Source of the DNA: a bacterium
Lineage (GTDB): Bacteria > Bacillota_I > Bacilli_A > RF39 > UBA660
Assembly (NCBI GenBank): GCA_019423565.1
Contig: JAHZBE010000010.1
Span: 1-56,889, forward strand
Reading direction: 5' to 3'
DNA: 56,889 bases
In this document: positions 1-7,302 of the stretch, piece by piece
How positions within the stretch are numbered: position 1 is the stretch's first letter
Layout: every line of letters starts with the position of its first letter
Program-made: the position numbers and the translations under genes
Notes under the pieces: generated by a model
What the model was told of the DNA's origin: nothing
The model's database searches: none
Seen by the model: only the letters and a program-made list of their open reading frames with translations

Positions 1-40
1 AATGCACGATCATTTCTGCATGTATAAAATTCTGCCATTT
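1..40 (-). CDS. 5' end of a gene cut by the window edge, possibly Rpn-like
   Basis: Only the first 13 codons are visible. An ATG at 40-38 is preceded on the minus strand by AAGGAGGG at a good distance, and the peptide reads MAEFYTCRNDRA. The NDRAF-like start resembles the N-terminus of the Rpn/PD-(D/E)XK nuclease-transposase family, but this is too short to be sure. It lies just downstream of the rplT terminator and has its own upstream AGGGGAA-N15-GAGAATA element. Confidence 0.4.
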
Positions 41-106
41 TTCCCTCCTTTCGCTTAGATAAGAATACTTTTGAACCTTATCAAAAAAATATCCTCTCAT
101 ATGTTT

Positions 107-135
107 TATTCTCCGTAAAACACTACTTTTCCCCT
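107..135 (-). promoter_or_regulatory. Copy 1 of the AGGGGAA-N15-GAGAATA element
   Basis: On the minus strand, AGGGGAA (135-129), 15 bases, then GAGAATA (113-107), preceded by a T-rich tract that also forms the tail of the rplT terminator. Identical boxes and spacing occur at 13108-13136 and 23786-23814. The layout fits a sigma-H-like promoter for the gene starting at 40. Confidence 0.5.
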
Positions 136-141
136 AAAAAG

Positions 142-172
142 CAAAAAAAAATCACAAGTTTCCTTGTAATTT
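142..172 (-). terminator. Intrinsic terminator of infC-rpmI-rplT
   Basis: On the minus strand, ATTACAAG and CTTGTGAT flank a GAAA loop, followed by eight or nine T. It sits ten bases after the rplT stop codon. Confidence 0.85.
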
Positions 173-181
173 CTTTTTAAA

Positions 182-721
182 TTATTTTAAAGCTTCTAAT
201 AATTCAGCTTTTTTCATTGTACTAGCTCCAGCAATTTTTCTTTCACTAGCAAGTTTTTTAAGTTCTGCAACTGTCATTTTAGATAAATCTGTAGTTTTTT
301 TCTTTTCTTCTTTTACTTCAGCTTTAACTTCTTTTTTTGCTTCTACTTTTTTAGGAGCAACTTTTCCATTTAAAGCATCTTTAGCAGTTTTAACTAATTC
401 AGCAAATGCTTTTTCATCACTGATTGCAAGTTCTGAAAGCATTTTTCTATTGATTACAACATTAGCTTTATTTAATCCATCAATGAATTTAGAATAACTA
501 ATATCGTTATTTCTACATGCTGCATTAATACGTGTAATCCATAATTTTCTGAAATTTCTCTTATTTTGTCTTCTATCTCTATATGCATATTTACCTGAAT
601 GCATTACTTGTTCTTTAGCAGTTTTAAATAATCTATGTTTACTACCAAAATAACCCTTTGCTTGTTTTAATATTTTTTTATGTTTAGCCTTTGTTATTTT
701 TCCATCTTTTACTCTTGCCAT
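182..721 (-). CDS. rplT: 50S ribosomal protein L20 with C-terminal SAP/Rho-N-like extension
   Basis: L20 binds 23S rRNA early in large-subunit assembly and in many bacteria represses its own operon. Residues 1-118 are a typical L20 (start MARVKDGKITKAKHKKILKQ, then YRDRRQNKRNFRKLWI). Family members usually end near residue 118, but this one continues to 179. A lysine/glutamate linker at about 120-143 leads to a 35-residue segment, DLSKMTVAELKKLASERKI to the end, that resembles SAP or Rho N-terminal helix-loop-helix modules, which bind nucleic acid. It is last in the infC operon, 19 bases after rpmI. L20 identity is certain; the extension's function is inferred. Confidence 0.97.
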   Translation of the reverse strand: MARVKDGKITKAKHKKILKQAKGYFGSKHRLFKTAKEQVMHSGKYAYRDRRQNKRNFRKLWITRINAACRNNDISYSKFIDGLNKANVVINRKMLSELAISDEKAFAELVKTAKDALNGKVAPKKVEAKKEVKAEVKEEKKKTTDLSKMTVAELKKLASERKIAGASTMKKAELLEALK

Positions 722-740
722 ACTTTTTCACCACCTAATC

Positions 741-947
741 TTAGTTCATTCTATCTAATAGATTCTTTAATTTCTTTGAATCTGAATTAGATAATCCTGA
801 ACCCTTTCTTAAATTTCTACTTCTATCTGCTGAATATTTACCAGTTAAATGTCCTGTACCTGGTTTTTTGAATTTTACTGAACCACTATTTCTTTTTGTT
901 AAAGATTTTTTAGTTCCCTTATGTGTTTTTAACTTAATTTTTCCCAT
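741..947 (-). CDS. rpmI: 50S ribosomal protein L35
   Basis: A small basic large-subunit protein of 68 residues, normal for L35. It has the family pattern of a Lys/Arg-rich N-terminus (KLKTHKGTKKSLTKRNSG) and the GHLTGKYSADRSRNLRKG segment. It sits between infC (one base away) and rplT, the conserved order, so all three are co-transcribed and probably share control through the leader upstream of infC. Confidence 0.96.
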   Translation of the reverse strand: MGKIKLKTHKGTKKSLTKRNSGSVKFKKPGTGHLTGKYSADRSRNLRKGSGLSNSDSKKLKNLLDRMN

Positions 948-948
948 T

Positions 949-1482
949 TTACTTTCCTTCCTTCTTTATTGGTGCAATCATCATATACATGCTTCTCATT
1001 TCCATAGTTGGTTGTTTTTCTACAGCACCAAATTCTTTTAACGCATCTGCGAATCTTATAAGTACATCTTTTCCTAGTTCTGTATGTGCCATTTCTCTTC
1101 CTCTAAATCTTATACTAGCTTTAATTCTGTGACCTTTTTCTAGATATTTACTTGCTTGTTTAACTCTAGTATTAAAATCATGAATATCAATATTTACTGA
1201 TAATCTGTACTCTTTTAATTCAGTGTTATTTTCTCTTTGTTTCTTTGAAGCTTCTTTCATCTTCTTTGCTTTTTCGTACTTAAACTTATTATAATCCATA
1301 AGTTTGCATACTGGTTTTTCAGCATTAGCATTCATAAGTACTAAATCAAAACCTGCGACAGATGCAAGTGTTAATGCATCTTCCCTACTTTTTAGACCAA
1401 GTTGTTCTCCTTTTGGTCCAATTACAAGAACTTCCTTCGCTCTTATTTGCTCATTAATAAGCACATCTTTTTCCTTTGCTAT
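949..1482 (-). CDS. infC: Translation initiation factor IF-3, AUA start
   Basis: IF-3 binds the 30S subunit and rejects wrong start codons. The IF-3 N domain begins at INEQIRAKEVLVIG, followed by the linker and C domain (SIRFRGREMAHTELG, ending MIAPIKKEGK). The start chosen is an ATA codon at 1482-1480, nine bases after GGAGG, giving a protein beginning (M)AKEKDVLINEQ, which matches family N-termini. An in-frame ATG at 1524 is rejected because it lies inside an attenuator-like hairpin and adds 14 residues foreign to the family. Rare infC starts (AUU in Escherichia coli) let IF-3 repress its own translation, so the same loop is inferred here. Confidence 0.92.
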   Translation of the reverse strand: MAKEKDVLINEQIRAKEVLVIGPKGEQLGLKSREDALTLASVAGFDLVLMNANAEKPVCKLMDYNKFKYEKAKKMKEASKKQRENNTELKEYRLSVNIDIHDFNTRVKQASKYLEKGHRIKASIRFRGREMAHTELGKDVLIRFADALKEFGAVEKQPTMEMRSMYMMIAPIKKEGK

Positions 1483-1640
1483 AGCAAAACACCTCCAAAT
1501 AAAAAATGAATACAATGTATTCACCCTAATATCAAAGACAATAAAATATTTATATTTTAAATGGCCTTTGACCTACTTACTTAATTATAAGTCAGGTGAG
1601 ATATACATCTTCTTTCCTTGTTTTTAATCAAAACTACAAC
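1483..1640 (-). ncRNA. Structured leader of infC-rpmI-rplT, L20-leader-like
   Basis: About 155 bases separate the promoter from the infC start. On the minus strand the leader can form an ACCTGACTTA/TAAGT..AGGT hairpin (near 1594-1570), a TCAAAG/CTTTGA pairing, and a terminal TGAATAC-ATT-GTATTCA stem with six T just before the ribosome binding site. In Bacillus this operon is controlled by transcription attenuation through an L20-binding leader. The arrangement here fits, although I could not compare it with the family model. Confidence 0.6.
1501..1523 (-). terminator. Attenuator hairpin in the infC leader
   Basis: A perfect 7-bp stem TGAATAC/GTATTCA with a three-base loop is followed by TTTTTT, directly upstream of the infC ribosome binding site. 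Its position inside the operon leader implies regulated read-through. Confidence 0.65.
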
Positions 1641-1644
1641 ATAG

Positions 1645-1673
1645 ATTATAACGGATATTTTTCTTTTTGTAAA
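1645..1673 (-). promoter_or_regulatory. Promoter of infC-rpmI-rplT
   Basis: Minus strand TTTACA (1673-1668), 17-base spacer, TATAAT (1650-1645): a near-consensus vegetative promoter. Confidence 0.8.
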
Positions 1674-1710
1674 TAGGAAAAGAATAAAAATATAGTAAAA
1701 ATACCAACTT

Positions 1711-2178
1711 TTATCTTTTTAACTCTAGTTTTTTAATGTTTTTGCATGTGTCACTGTATGCTTTATCTAATATTGCTTCATCAAAATTAAAATCTTTATA
1801 TCCTTTTTTACATATTTCTACATATTTGTCTGATGGAATATGATAATCATTATCATTATTCATAACATATAAAAATGCATCTTTCTCTTTACCTTCTACA
1901 TCTACAGTAAAATATTTTTTTGAATAAGAAAATGGATATCCTTCATAGTTATCTAAAGCAATTGTATCAAATAAAGATATAGAAAATAAAGCAAGCGGAA
2001 CATATGAATTTTCACATTTTTCAATAGTTAAATAAGCATAATTATCTTCTGAACCTTTATATACTAATCTATAACCTTGTAAATTAATTGTATCTATTAC
2101 TTTAAAACTATGACATCTTTTTTTCATCTGTTCTAAATTTAAATTACTACCATACGCTAAATAATACTTTCTTAACAT
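1711..2178 (-). CDS. Gamma-glutamylcyclotransferase-like (AIG2 fold) protein
   Basis: A 155-residue AIG2/GGCT-fold protein. It shows the substrate-loop motif YLAYGSNL at residues 6-13 and a glutamate in DNYEGYPF (about residue 79) where the family has its catalytic acid. Family enzymes open gamma-glutamyl amide or isopeptide bonds to give 5-oxoproline. It follows the amidoligase gene with an eight-base gap on the same strand. That pairing is known from comparative genomics of amidoligases, where one enzyme makes and the other breaks or trims a glutamyl amide bond. The substrate is unknown. Confidence 0.8.
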   Translation of the reverse strand: MLRKYYLAYGSNLNLEQMKKRCHSFKVIDTINLQGYRLVYKGSEDNYAYLTIEKCENSYVPLALFSISLFDTIALDNYEGYPFSYSKKYFTVDVEGKEKDAFLYVMNNDNDYHIPSDKYVEICKKGYKDFNFDEAILDKAYSDTCKNIKKLELKR

Positions 2179-2186
2179 AACTACAC

Positions 2187-3173
2187 CTACTTAACAAATC
2201 TTTTTGCCATAACTGCTTTATTTGTTTTAAAATTTTCTTCGTAATTTTTTATATATTGTCTTAAAAAATATACTTTATCTAAATCATTATCAAAAACCAA
2301 ATCAACAAATTCAAGTGCTTCTTCTATATTTACTTCACTATATTTCATTTTATCATAATTAAAATTACCATTACTTAATTTATAATCTAAAAAATCTGTA
2401 TCTAAATTTCTAGATGACTTTAACATTTTTGTACATGTATTTATATTATTTTGCCAAATAACATGATTAGATGATGCATTTGGTCCTCTAAATTCTATTG
2501 TATTTTTTTTATCATTACATGTAGGTTTATAAAAATCTACATTACAAAAATTAAGTGCAAGGCATTTATCCATTGCAGGAAACTTCCATTTTAAAGAATG
2601 AACAGTTGATGAAGAATTAAATGCATCAATTCTATTATATAATATTGGTGCGACTGGTTCTGCGAATTCAAGAATATGTTTCCTAGCAGTAAATTTATCT
2701 CCATAGAAAAATCTTGAAAGAATATGTTCATACACAGTATATAATTTTATAAAGTTCTTCCAAGCATCAAGATCATCACCTAATGTGCAAGCTCCAACAT
2801 GAATATGTCCACCAGCATTATGAAGAGTATCTGCTTTTCTTTTAGATAAAAATTCACATATCTCCCTAAGTTCTTTCCAGTATTTTTTCTTATCCTTCAT
2901 TACAGGAGATATAATTTCACCACCAATAATTAATGAATCATCTTTTTCTGAAATCCAATTTTTATAATTTTCAGTTATAAATTTATCGGCTGTTCTCTTA
3001 GATACTTTTTCATATTCAATTTCTACCCCAAATGTTATATTTTTAGGTAAAACAAGGTTTGTTCTATATTCTAAGTAATACTTTTCTATTTCATTTAACA
3101 AATATTTTAAATCACTATTATTAAATTTAGAAAACATATCATTTGCTTTACTATCTAAAAATGTTTCTTCCAT
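2187..3173 (-). CDS. Putative amidoligase (glutamine synthetase-like COOH-NH2 ligase)
   Basis: A 328-residue protein of the putative amidoligase family (Pfam amidoligase_2 type), with FGVEIEYE at about residue 48 (metal-binding acids), NAGGHIHVG near 118-126 and EFRGPNAS near 227. These are the three conserved blocks of this glutamine-synthetase-like fold. Such enzymes are predicted to join an amino group to a carboxylate using ATP, in peptide tagging or small-molecule synthesis. GGGGA precedes the ATG. It is the first gene of a two-gene operon with the AIG2-fold protein. Family assignment is firm; substrate unknown. Confidence 0.8.
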   Translation of the reverse strand: MEETFLDSKANDMFSKFNNSDLKYLLNEIEKYYLEYRTNLVLPKNITFGVEIEYEKVSKRTADKFITENYKNWISEKDDSLIIGGEIISPVMKDKKKYWKELREICEFLSKRKADTLHNAGGHIHVGACTLGDDLDAWKNFIKLYTVYEHILSRFFYGDKFTARKHILEFAEPVAPILYNRIDAFNSSSTVHSLKWKFPAMDKCLALNFCNVDFYKPTCNDKKNTIEFRGPNASSNHVIWQNNINTCTKMLKSSRNLDTDFLDYKLSNGNFNYDKMKYSEVNIEEALEFVDLVFDNDLDKVYFLRQYIKNYEENFKTNKAVMAKRFVK

Positions 3174-3201
3174 AATACAATCCCCTTTTTTAGTGAATTA
3201 T

Positions 3202-3229
3202 ATAATACCATAAAATATAAAAATGTCAA
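3202..3229 (-). promoter_or_regulatory. Promoter of the amidoligase operon
   Basis: Minus strand TTGACA (3229-3224), 16-base spacer, TATTAT (3207-3202), about 30 bases before the start codon. It lies directly behind the dnaE terminator. Confidence 0.65.
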
Positions 3230-3235
3230 TAAAAG

Positions 3236-3263
3236 AAAGATTCTAGAAATTTCTAGAATCTTT
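3236..3263 (-). terminator. Palindromic hairpin at the end of dnaE
   Basis: A perfect 28-base palindrome (AAAGATTCTAGAAA and its complement) that contains the dnaE stop codon. The following U-tract is weak (CTTTTATT), so termination may be partial. Confidence 0.6.
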
Positions 3264-6156
3264 GAATACTATTTATAACTAATTGATACTGATTAATTCT
3301 TTTTTCTACTTTAGCACTTATAAGTACTACCTCACCCTTACTTAGATTATAGTACTTTTCATATGTTCTTGGAAACATAACCATATCTATTTCACCATAT
3401 TCATCTGAGCCTGTAATAAATGCCATTTTTTCACCTTTTTTAGTTACAATAGTTCTTACATTATCAATAAGTAAATATATATTTATAATCTTATTAAAAT
3501 TATTTTTTATATCCATAGTAGTAAAATTATTTCTTCTATAATTTTGTACAGGATGATAACTTAAATAAAAACCAAATGAAGCATATTCTCTTTTTATAAG
3601 TTCTGATGAATCATATTCTTCTGTTATATCAAGTTCTGGAACATTTACAACTTCTTCACCTAAATCTTTTACAAGTTCAGCATAATTTATACCAATATCA
3701 ATACTTTCAATTAATGTTTTATGATTATAATTAAATATATCAAACGCTCCTGCATTTACTAAAGACTCTATAGTTTTTTTATTAACACTTTTACCATAAC
3801 ATCTTTTTATAAAATCAAAGAAACTTTTATATTCACCATTTTTTCTTTCTTCAATTATTTCTCTACATACTAAATGTCCAATATTTTTTATACCAGTAAG
3901 TGGAAATCTAAGTTTACTATTCTCTATTTTATAATCATAATCACTATCATTTATTGATGGCATTAATAATTCTATATTATTATTTTTACATTCATTTATA
4001 TACTGTCTTGTTTTAACATCATTACCAGATACCATAGTAAGTAAATGTTTCATAAAATATATTCTATAGTGTGCTTTTAAATATGCCATTTTAAATGAAA
4101 CAGTCGCATATCCCACAGAGTGTGATTTATTAAATCCATAATCAGCAAATTTGTAAATTAAATCAAATACTTTATTACTTACTTCTTCACTATAACCTTT
4201 ATTTATACTTCTTGAAATAAATTTTTCTCTTTCGCTATTCATTATTTCATGTTTCTTTTTACTCATGGCTCTTCTTAAAATATCAGCTTCACCTAAAGTA
4301 TATCCTGCCATTACACTCGCTATTTGCATTATTTGTTCCTGATAGATAATTATTCCATAAGTACTTTCTAAAATAGGCTTTAAGTCATCAGTTAAATATG
4401 TAACTTTTTCTTTACCTTCTTTTCTTCTAATATAGGAATCTATATTTTCCATAGGACCTGGTCTAAATAACGCTATTATAACTGCTAAATCATCAAATGA
4501 TTCTACATTAAATTTTCTAAGTACATTTTTCATACCAGTTGATTCAAACTGAAATATTCCATCTGTATCTACACTTTTAAAAAGTTCAATTGTTTTTTTA
4601 TCATCAAGTGGTATTTTAGAAAAGTTAACACTTTTTATTTCTGAAAGTAATTCACTTATTAATGATAAATTTGTAATAGATAAAAAGTCCATTTTAAGTA
4701 AACCAAGTTCTTCTAAGTATGTCATATCATAACCTGTTATAAATTCATCATCTGATATTTTATAAAGTGGTATATATCTATCTAAGTTTTCTCTAGATAT
4801 AATTACACCTGCCGCATGAATTGATGTTTGTCTTTTTAAGTTTTCTAGGTGAGACGCTATATCATATATTCTAGTTAATAATGTATCTTTTTCCAATCTA
4901 TCTTTTACTAAATCACTTTTTTTGTTTTCTGAAAGAGATAAATTAGAATCTATTAATTTAATAAAATCATCTGTTTTTTGACTAGGTAAATCAAATATTC
5001 TAGATATATCTCTTAATACTTGTTTTGCTTTTAATGTAGAAAATGTAAGAATTTGTGCAACTCTTTTATTACCATATTTATTTTCAACATATTTTATTAC
5101 TTCATCTCTTCTTGAAGCATCAAAGTCCATATCAATATCTGGCATTGTTACTCTTTCTGGATTTAAAAATCTTTCAAATAATAAAGCATATTTAATTGGA
5201 TCTATATCTGTTATACCAAGTGAGTAACTAACAAGGCTTCCAGCTGCACTACCTCTTCCAGGTCCTACTAATATATTATTTCTTTTTGAATATCTTACAT
5301 AATCAAATACAACTAAGAAATAATTACAAAATCCCATTTTATTTATAATAGAAAGTTCATACATTAATCTATCTGCGTATTTTATAGGAACTTTATTATC
5401 TAATCTTTTAAGTAATCCTTTTTTACATAACTCTGTTAAATATTTAAATTCATCAAAGTTTTCATCTTCATTATATTTTGGTAATAAACCTGTATTTTTT
5501 TCTATCTTTAAATTAACACTATCAATAATTATTTTATAATTAATAATATCATTTTTATCCATTAAATTAAGTACTTCATCATTATCTAACAAATAATTAT
5601 AGTTATCAAATATATATTCTTTTTTATCACTTAATTTAACTCCATCTTTTATCATATATAAATATTTTAAGTATTCTTTATCTTCTTTATTTAATACTCT
5701 TATTTCATTTGCGAATACACATTTTTTATTTTTTATATTATTTCTTTCTTCTTTTGTTTTATATGATACAAATATATTTTTATAAAAAGGACTTATTTCA
5801 TCATATATATTAATTGATTCATAAGGAACAATACATAATAGATTATCACTATTTTCTTTTAGAATTTGTATAGTTTTTTCATTACTACATATATAACATA
5901 AATTTTGATATCCTTTATAATTTTCTGCATAAAGTAAAATACTATAATCATTTATCTTTACTTCAAGACCAATTATTGGTTTTATATCATATTTAAGCAT
6001 TGTCTTATAAAATTCCATAACTCCAAACATATTATCATCTGTTATCGATAGTGCATTTATATTTAACTCTTTTGCTCTTTTTACTAAAGATTCTATAGTA
6101 TTTAAACTAGTAAGCAAGGAATAATTAGTTTTAACTCTTAATGGTATATAATTCAT
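3253..6156 (-). CDS. dnaE: DNA polymerase III alpha subunit, short DnaE type
   Basis: Replicative polymerase of the C family. Order of parts: PHP domain (from LRVKTNYSLLTSLNTIESLV), palm/catalytic region with GPGRGSAAGSLVSY and PDIDMDFD, fingers (IRRKEGKEKVTYL, IIYQEQIMQIA), a tandem helix-hairpin-helix region, and a C-terminal OB fold (KKGEKMAFITGSDEYGEIDM). At 967 residues it is shorter than DnaE1 (about 1150) and has no 3'-5' exonuclease domain. The start is set at the ATG at 6156, eight bases after AAGGAGGA; an upstream in-frame ATG would place this ribosome binding site inside the gene. It is divergent from rpmB. Confidence 0.95.
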   Translation of the reverse strand: MNYIPLRVKTNYSLLTSLNTIESLVKRAKELNINALSITDDNMFGVMEFYKTMLKYDIKPIIGLEVKINDYSILLYAENYKGYQNLCYICSNEKTIQILKENSDNLLCIVPYESINIYDEISPFYKNIFVSYKTKEERNNIKNKKCVFANEIRVLNKEDKEYLKYLYMIKDGVKLSDKKEYIFDNYNYLLDNDEVLNLMDKNDIINYKIIIDSVNLKIEKNTGLLPKYNEDENFDEFKYLTELCKKGLLKRLDNKVPIKYADRLMYELSIINKMGFCNYFLVVFDYVRYSKRNNILVGPGRGSAAGSLVSYSLGITDIDPIKYALLFERFLNPERVTMPDIDMDFDASRRDEVIKYVENKYGNKRVAQILTFSTLKAKQVLRDISRIFDLPSQKTDDFIKLIDSNLSLSENKKSDLVKDRLEKDTLLTRIYDIASHLENLKRQTSIHAAGVIISRENLDRYIPLYKISDDEFITGYDMTYLEELGLLKMDFLSITNLSLISELLSEIKSVNFSKIPLDDKKTIELFKSVDTDGIFQFESTGMKNVLRKFNVESFDDLAVIIALFRPGPMENIDSYIRRKEGKEKVTYLTDDLKPILESTYGIIIYQEQIMQIASVMAGYTLGEADILRRAMSKKKHEIMNSEREKFISRSINKGYSEEVSNKVFDLIYKFADYGFNKSHSVGYATVSFKMAYLKAHYRIYFMKHLLTMVSGNDVKTRQYINECKNNNIELLMPSINDSDYDYKIENSKLRFPLTGIKNIGHLVCREIIEERKNGEYKSFFDFIKRCYGKSVNKKTIESLVNAGAFDIFNYNHKTLIESIDIGINYAELVKDLGEEVVNVPELDITEEYDSSELIKREYASFGFYLSYHPVQNYRRNNFTTMDIKNNFNKIINIYLLIDNVRTIVTKKGEKMAFITGSDEYGEIDMVMFPRTYEKYYNLSKGEVVLISAKVEKRINQYQLVINSIQRF

Positions 6157-6175
6157 ATTAATCCTCCTTACATTT

Positions 6176-6204
6176 ATTGTACACAAAATACCAAATTATT
6201 ACAA
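6176..6204 (-). promoter_or_regulatory. Promoter of dnaE
   Basis: Minus strand TTGTAA (6204-6199), 17-base spacer, TACAAT (6181-6176). Confidence 0.6.
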
Positions 6205-6209
6205 TATAA

Positions 6210-6238
6210 TTGACTTAAAACGAATAATATGTTAAAGT
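6210..6238 (+). promoter_or_regulatory. Promoter of rpmB
   Basis: TTGACT, 17 bases, TAAAGT, with a TG extension (TGTTAAAGT). It is back to back with the dnaE promoter. Confidence 0.6.
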
Positions 6239-6274
6239 TATTAAGCAAGAAGTTTTTTTAAAGGAGGAATTACA

Positions 6275-6448
6275 ATGTCTAAAAAAGTAACAGCAAAAAG
6301 ACCAAATTCGGCTAATAACGTTTCTCACGCTAAAAATGTAACAAAAAGAAAACAAAAATTAAATTTCCAATATGTAACAATAAATGGTGTTAGATTTAAA
6401 ACTACAGCTAGAGAAGCAAGAATACTTAGAAGATTAGCTAGTAAATAA
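6275..6448 (+). CDS. rpmB: 50S ribosomal protein L28
   Basis: A 57-residue large-subunit protein. The family signature is visible: KRPNSANNVSHAKNVTKRK near the N-terminus, then the Lys/Arg-rich beta segment FQYVTINGVRFKTTAREAR. AAGGAGG lies eight bases before the ATG. It is one of the few plus-strand genes here, is monocistronic, and ends at a 15-bp terminator. B. subtilis L28 has the same SHAMN-type segment. The N-terminal CxxC zinc ribbon of some L28 proteins is absent, so this is a zinc-independent form. Confidence 0.92.
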   Translation: MSKKVTAKRPNSANNVSHAKNVTKRKQKLNFQYVTINGVRFKTTAREARILRRLASK

Positions 6449-6450
6449 TA

Positions 6451-6486
6451 TTAAAAGAGTAACTTGAATTTAAGTTACTCTTTTAA
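6451..6486. terminator. Shared bidirectional terminator of rpmB and the prepilin peptidase gene
   Basis: Perfect 15-bp stem TTAAAAGAGTAACTT with loop GAATTT. It has A/T-rich ends on both sides and overlaps the stop codon of the convergent gene. Confidence 0.85.
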
Positions 6487-7292
6487 TATAAATAGCCAAG
6501 TAAAGTAGCAAAATCTACTTTACTTAAAAACAATATAAGCGCTGAAATTGCTAAAAAGGGGCCAAAAGGAAGCATATGGTCATTTTTTTTATATACATTT
6601 ATTATAGCAACAGGAAGAGCTAAAAATGATGCTAAAAAAACTACAACAATTGATAATCTATAACCAAGTACAAATCCAATTAACATCATCATTTTGATGT
6701 CTCCCCCACCCATAGATTCTTTTTTAAATAAAAAATTACCTAGTATTCTTATTAAGTACATTATTAAGAACATTACTAATCCTTCCATTAGAATAAATAA
6801 TAATTCATATCCAAAACTCATCAAGTCATTTATTACTTCTAATTTATATTGAATTAATATCTTAACGATTATAATTGCAATAGAAAAGAAAATTATTACT
6901 TGGTCTGGTATAATCATATATTTAATATCACTAATCATAATAATTACCATAGCAGATATGAAAAGTAATGCATAAATAATGTTTAATATTTCAGGATAAA
7001 TATCTTTATATGCTAAATAACCAAGTACAAAAAGGATACCAGTAAGAAATTCAAATATTGGATAAAAACATGATATTTTTTCCTTACAATGTTTACACTT
7101 CCCACCTTGAAATAAGTAAGAAAAAATAGGAATTAATTCAAGTGCACCTAATTTATGATTACAATTTGTACAATGAGAGGCAGGAAATGCTATAGACATA
7201 TTATTAGGTAGTCTATATCCTACTACATTAAAGAATGATCCAAAGCATATTCCTATTATAAAAAACATTATACTATAAACTATTACATCCAT
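6483..7292 (-). CDS. Prepilin peptidase (type IV, A24 family)
   Basis: An integral membrane aspartyl protease that cuts the leader from type IV prepilins and competence pseudopilins and often N-methylates them. It has the bacterial N-terminal domain with two CxxC pairs (CTNCNHK and CKHCKEK, residues 41-68), about seven membrane segments, and the catalytic aspartates in DIKYMIIPD and the GGGDIKMM motif. The 269-residue length is normal. It forms an operon with the upstream PilC-like gene (ten-base gap). Likely substrates in this window are the pilins at 44306 and 50430, which carry KGFTLIELL leaders. Confidence 0.92.
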   Translation of the reverse strand: MDVIVYSIMFFIIGICFGSFFNVVGYRLPNNMSIAFPASHCTNCNHKLGALELIPIFSYLFQGGKCKHCKEKISCFYPIFEFLTGILFVLGYLAYKDIYPEILNIIYALLFISAMVIIMISDIKYMIIPDQVIIFFSIAIIIVKILIQYKLEVINDLMSFGYELLFILMEGLVMFLIMYLIRILGNFLFKKESMGGGDIKMMMLIGFVLGYRLSIVVVFLASFLALPVAIINVYKKNDHMLPFGPFLAISALILFLSKVDFATLLGYLY

Positions 7293-7302
7293 ATTTTTTC
7301 TC

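Noticed and set aside
1483..1524. ATG at 1524 as the start of infC
   Set aside because: It lies in the attenuator hairpin, has no ribosome binding site, and adds residues unlike any IF-3 start.
1304..1627. 107-codon plus-strand frame over infC
   Set aside because: Antisense shadow of infC and its leader; no ribosome binding site or family resemblance.
3236..3263. Perfect palindrome as a transposon end or attachment site
   Set aside because: It occurs once, contains the dnaE stop and sits where a terminator is expected.
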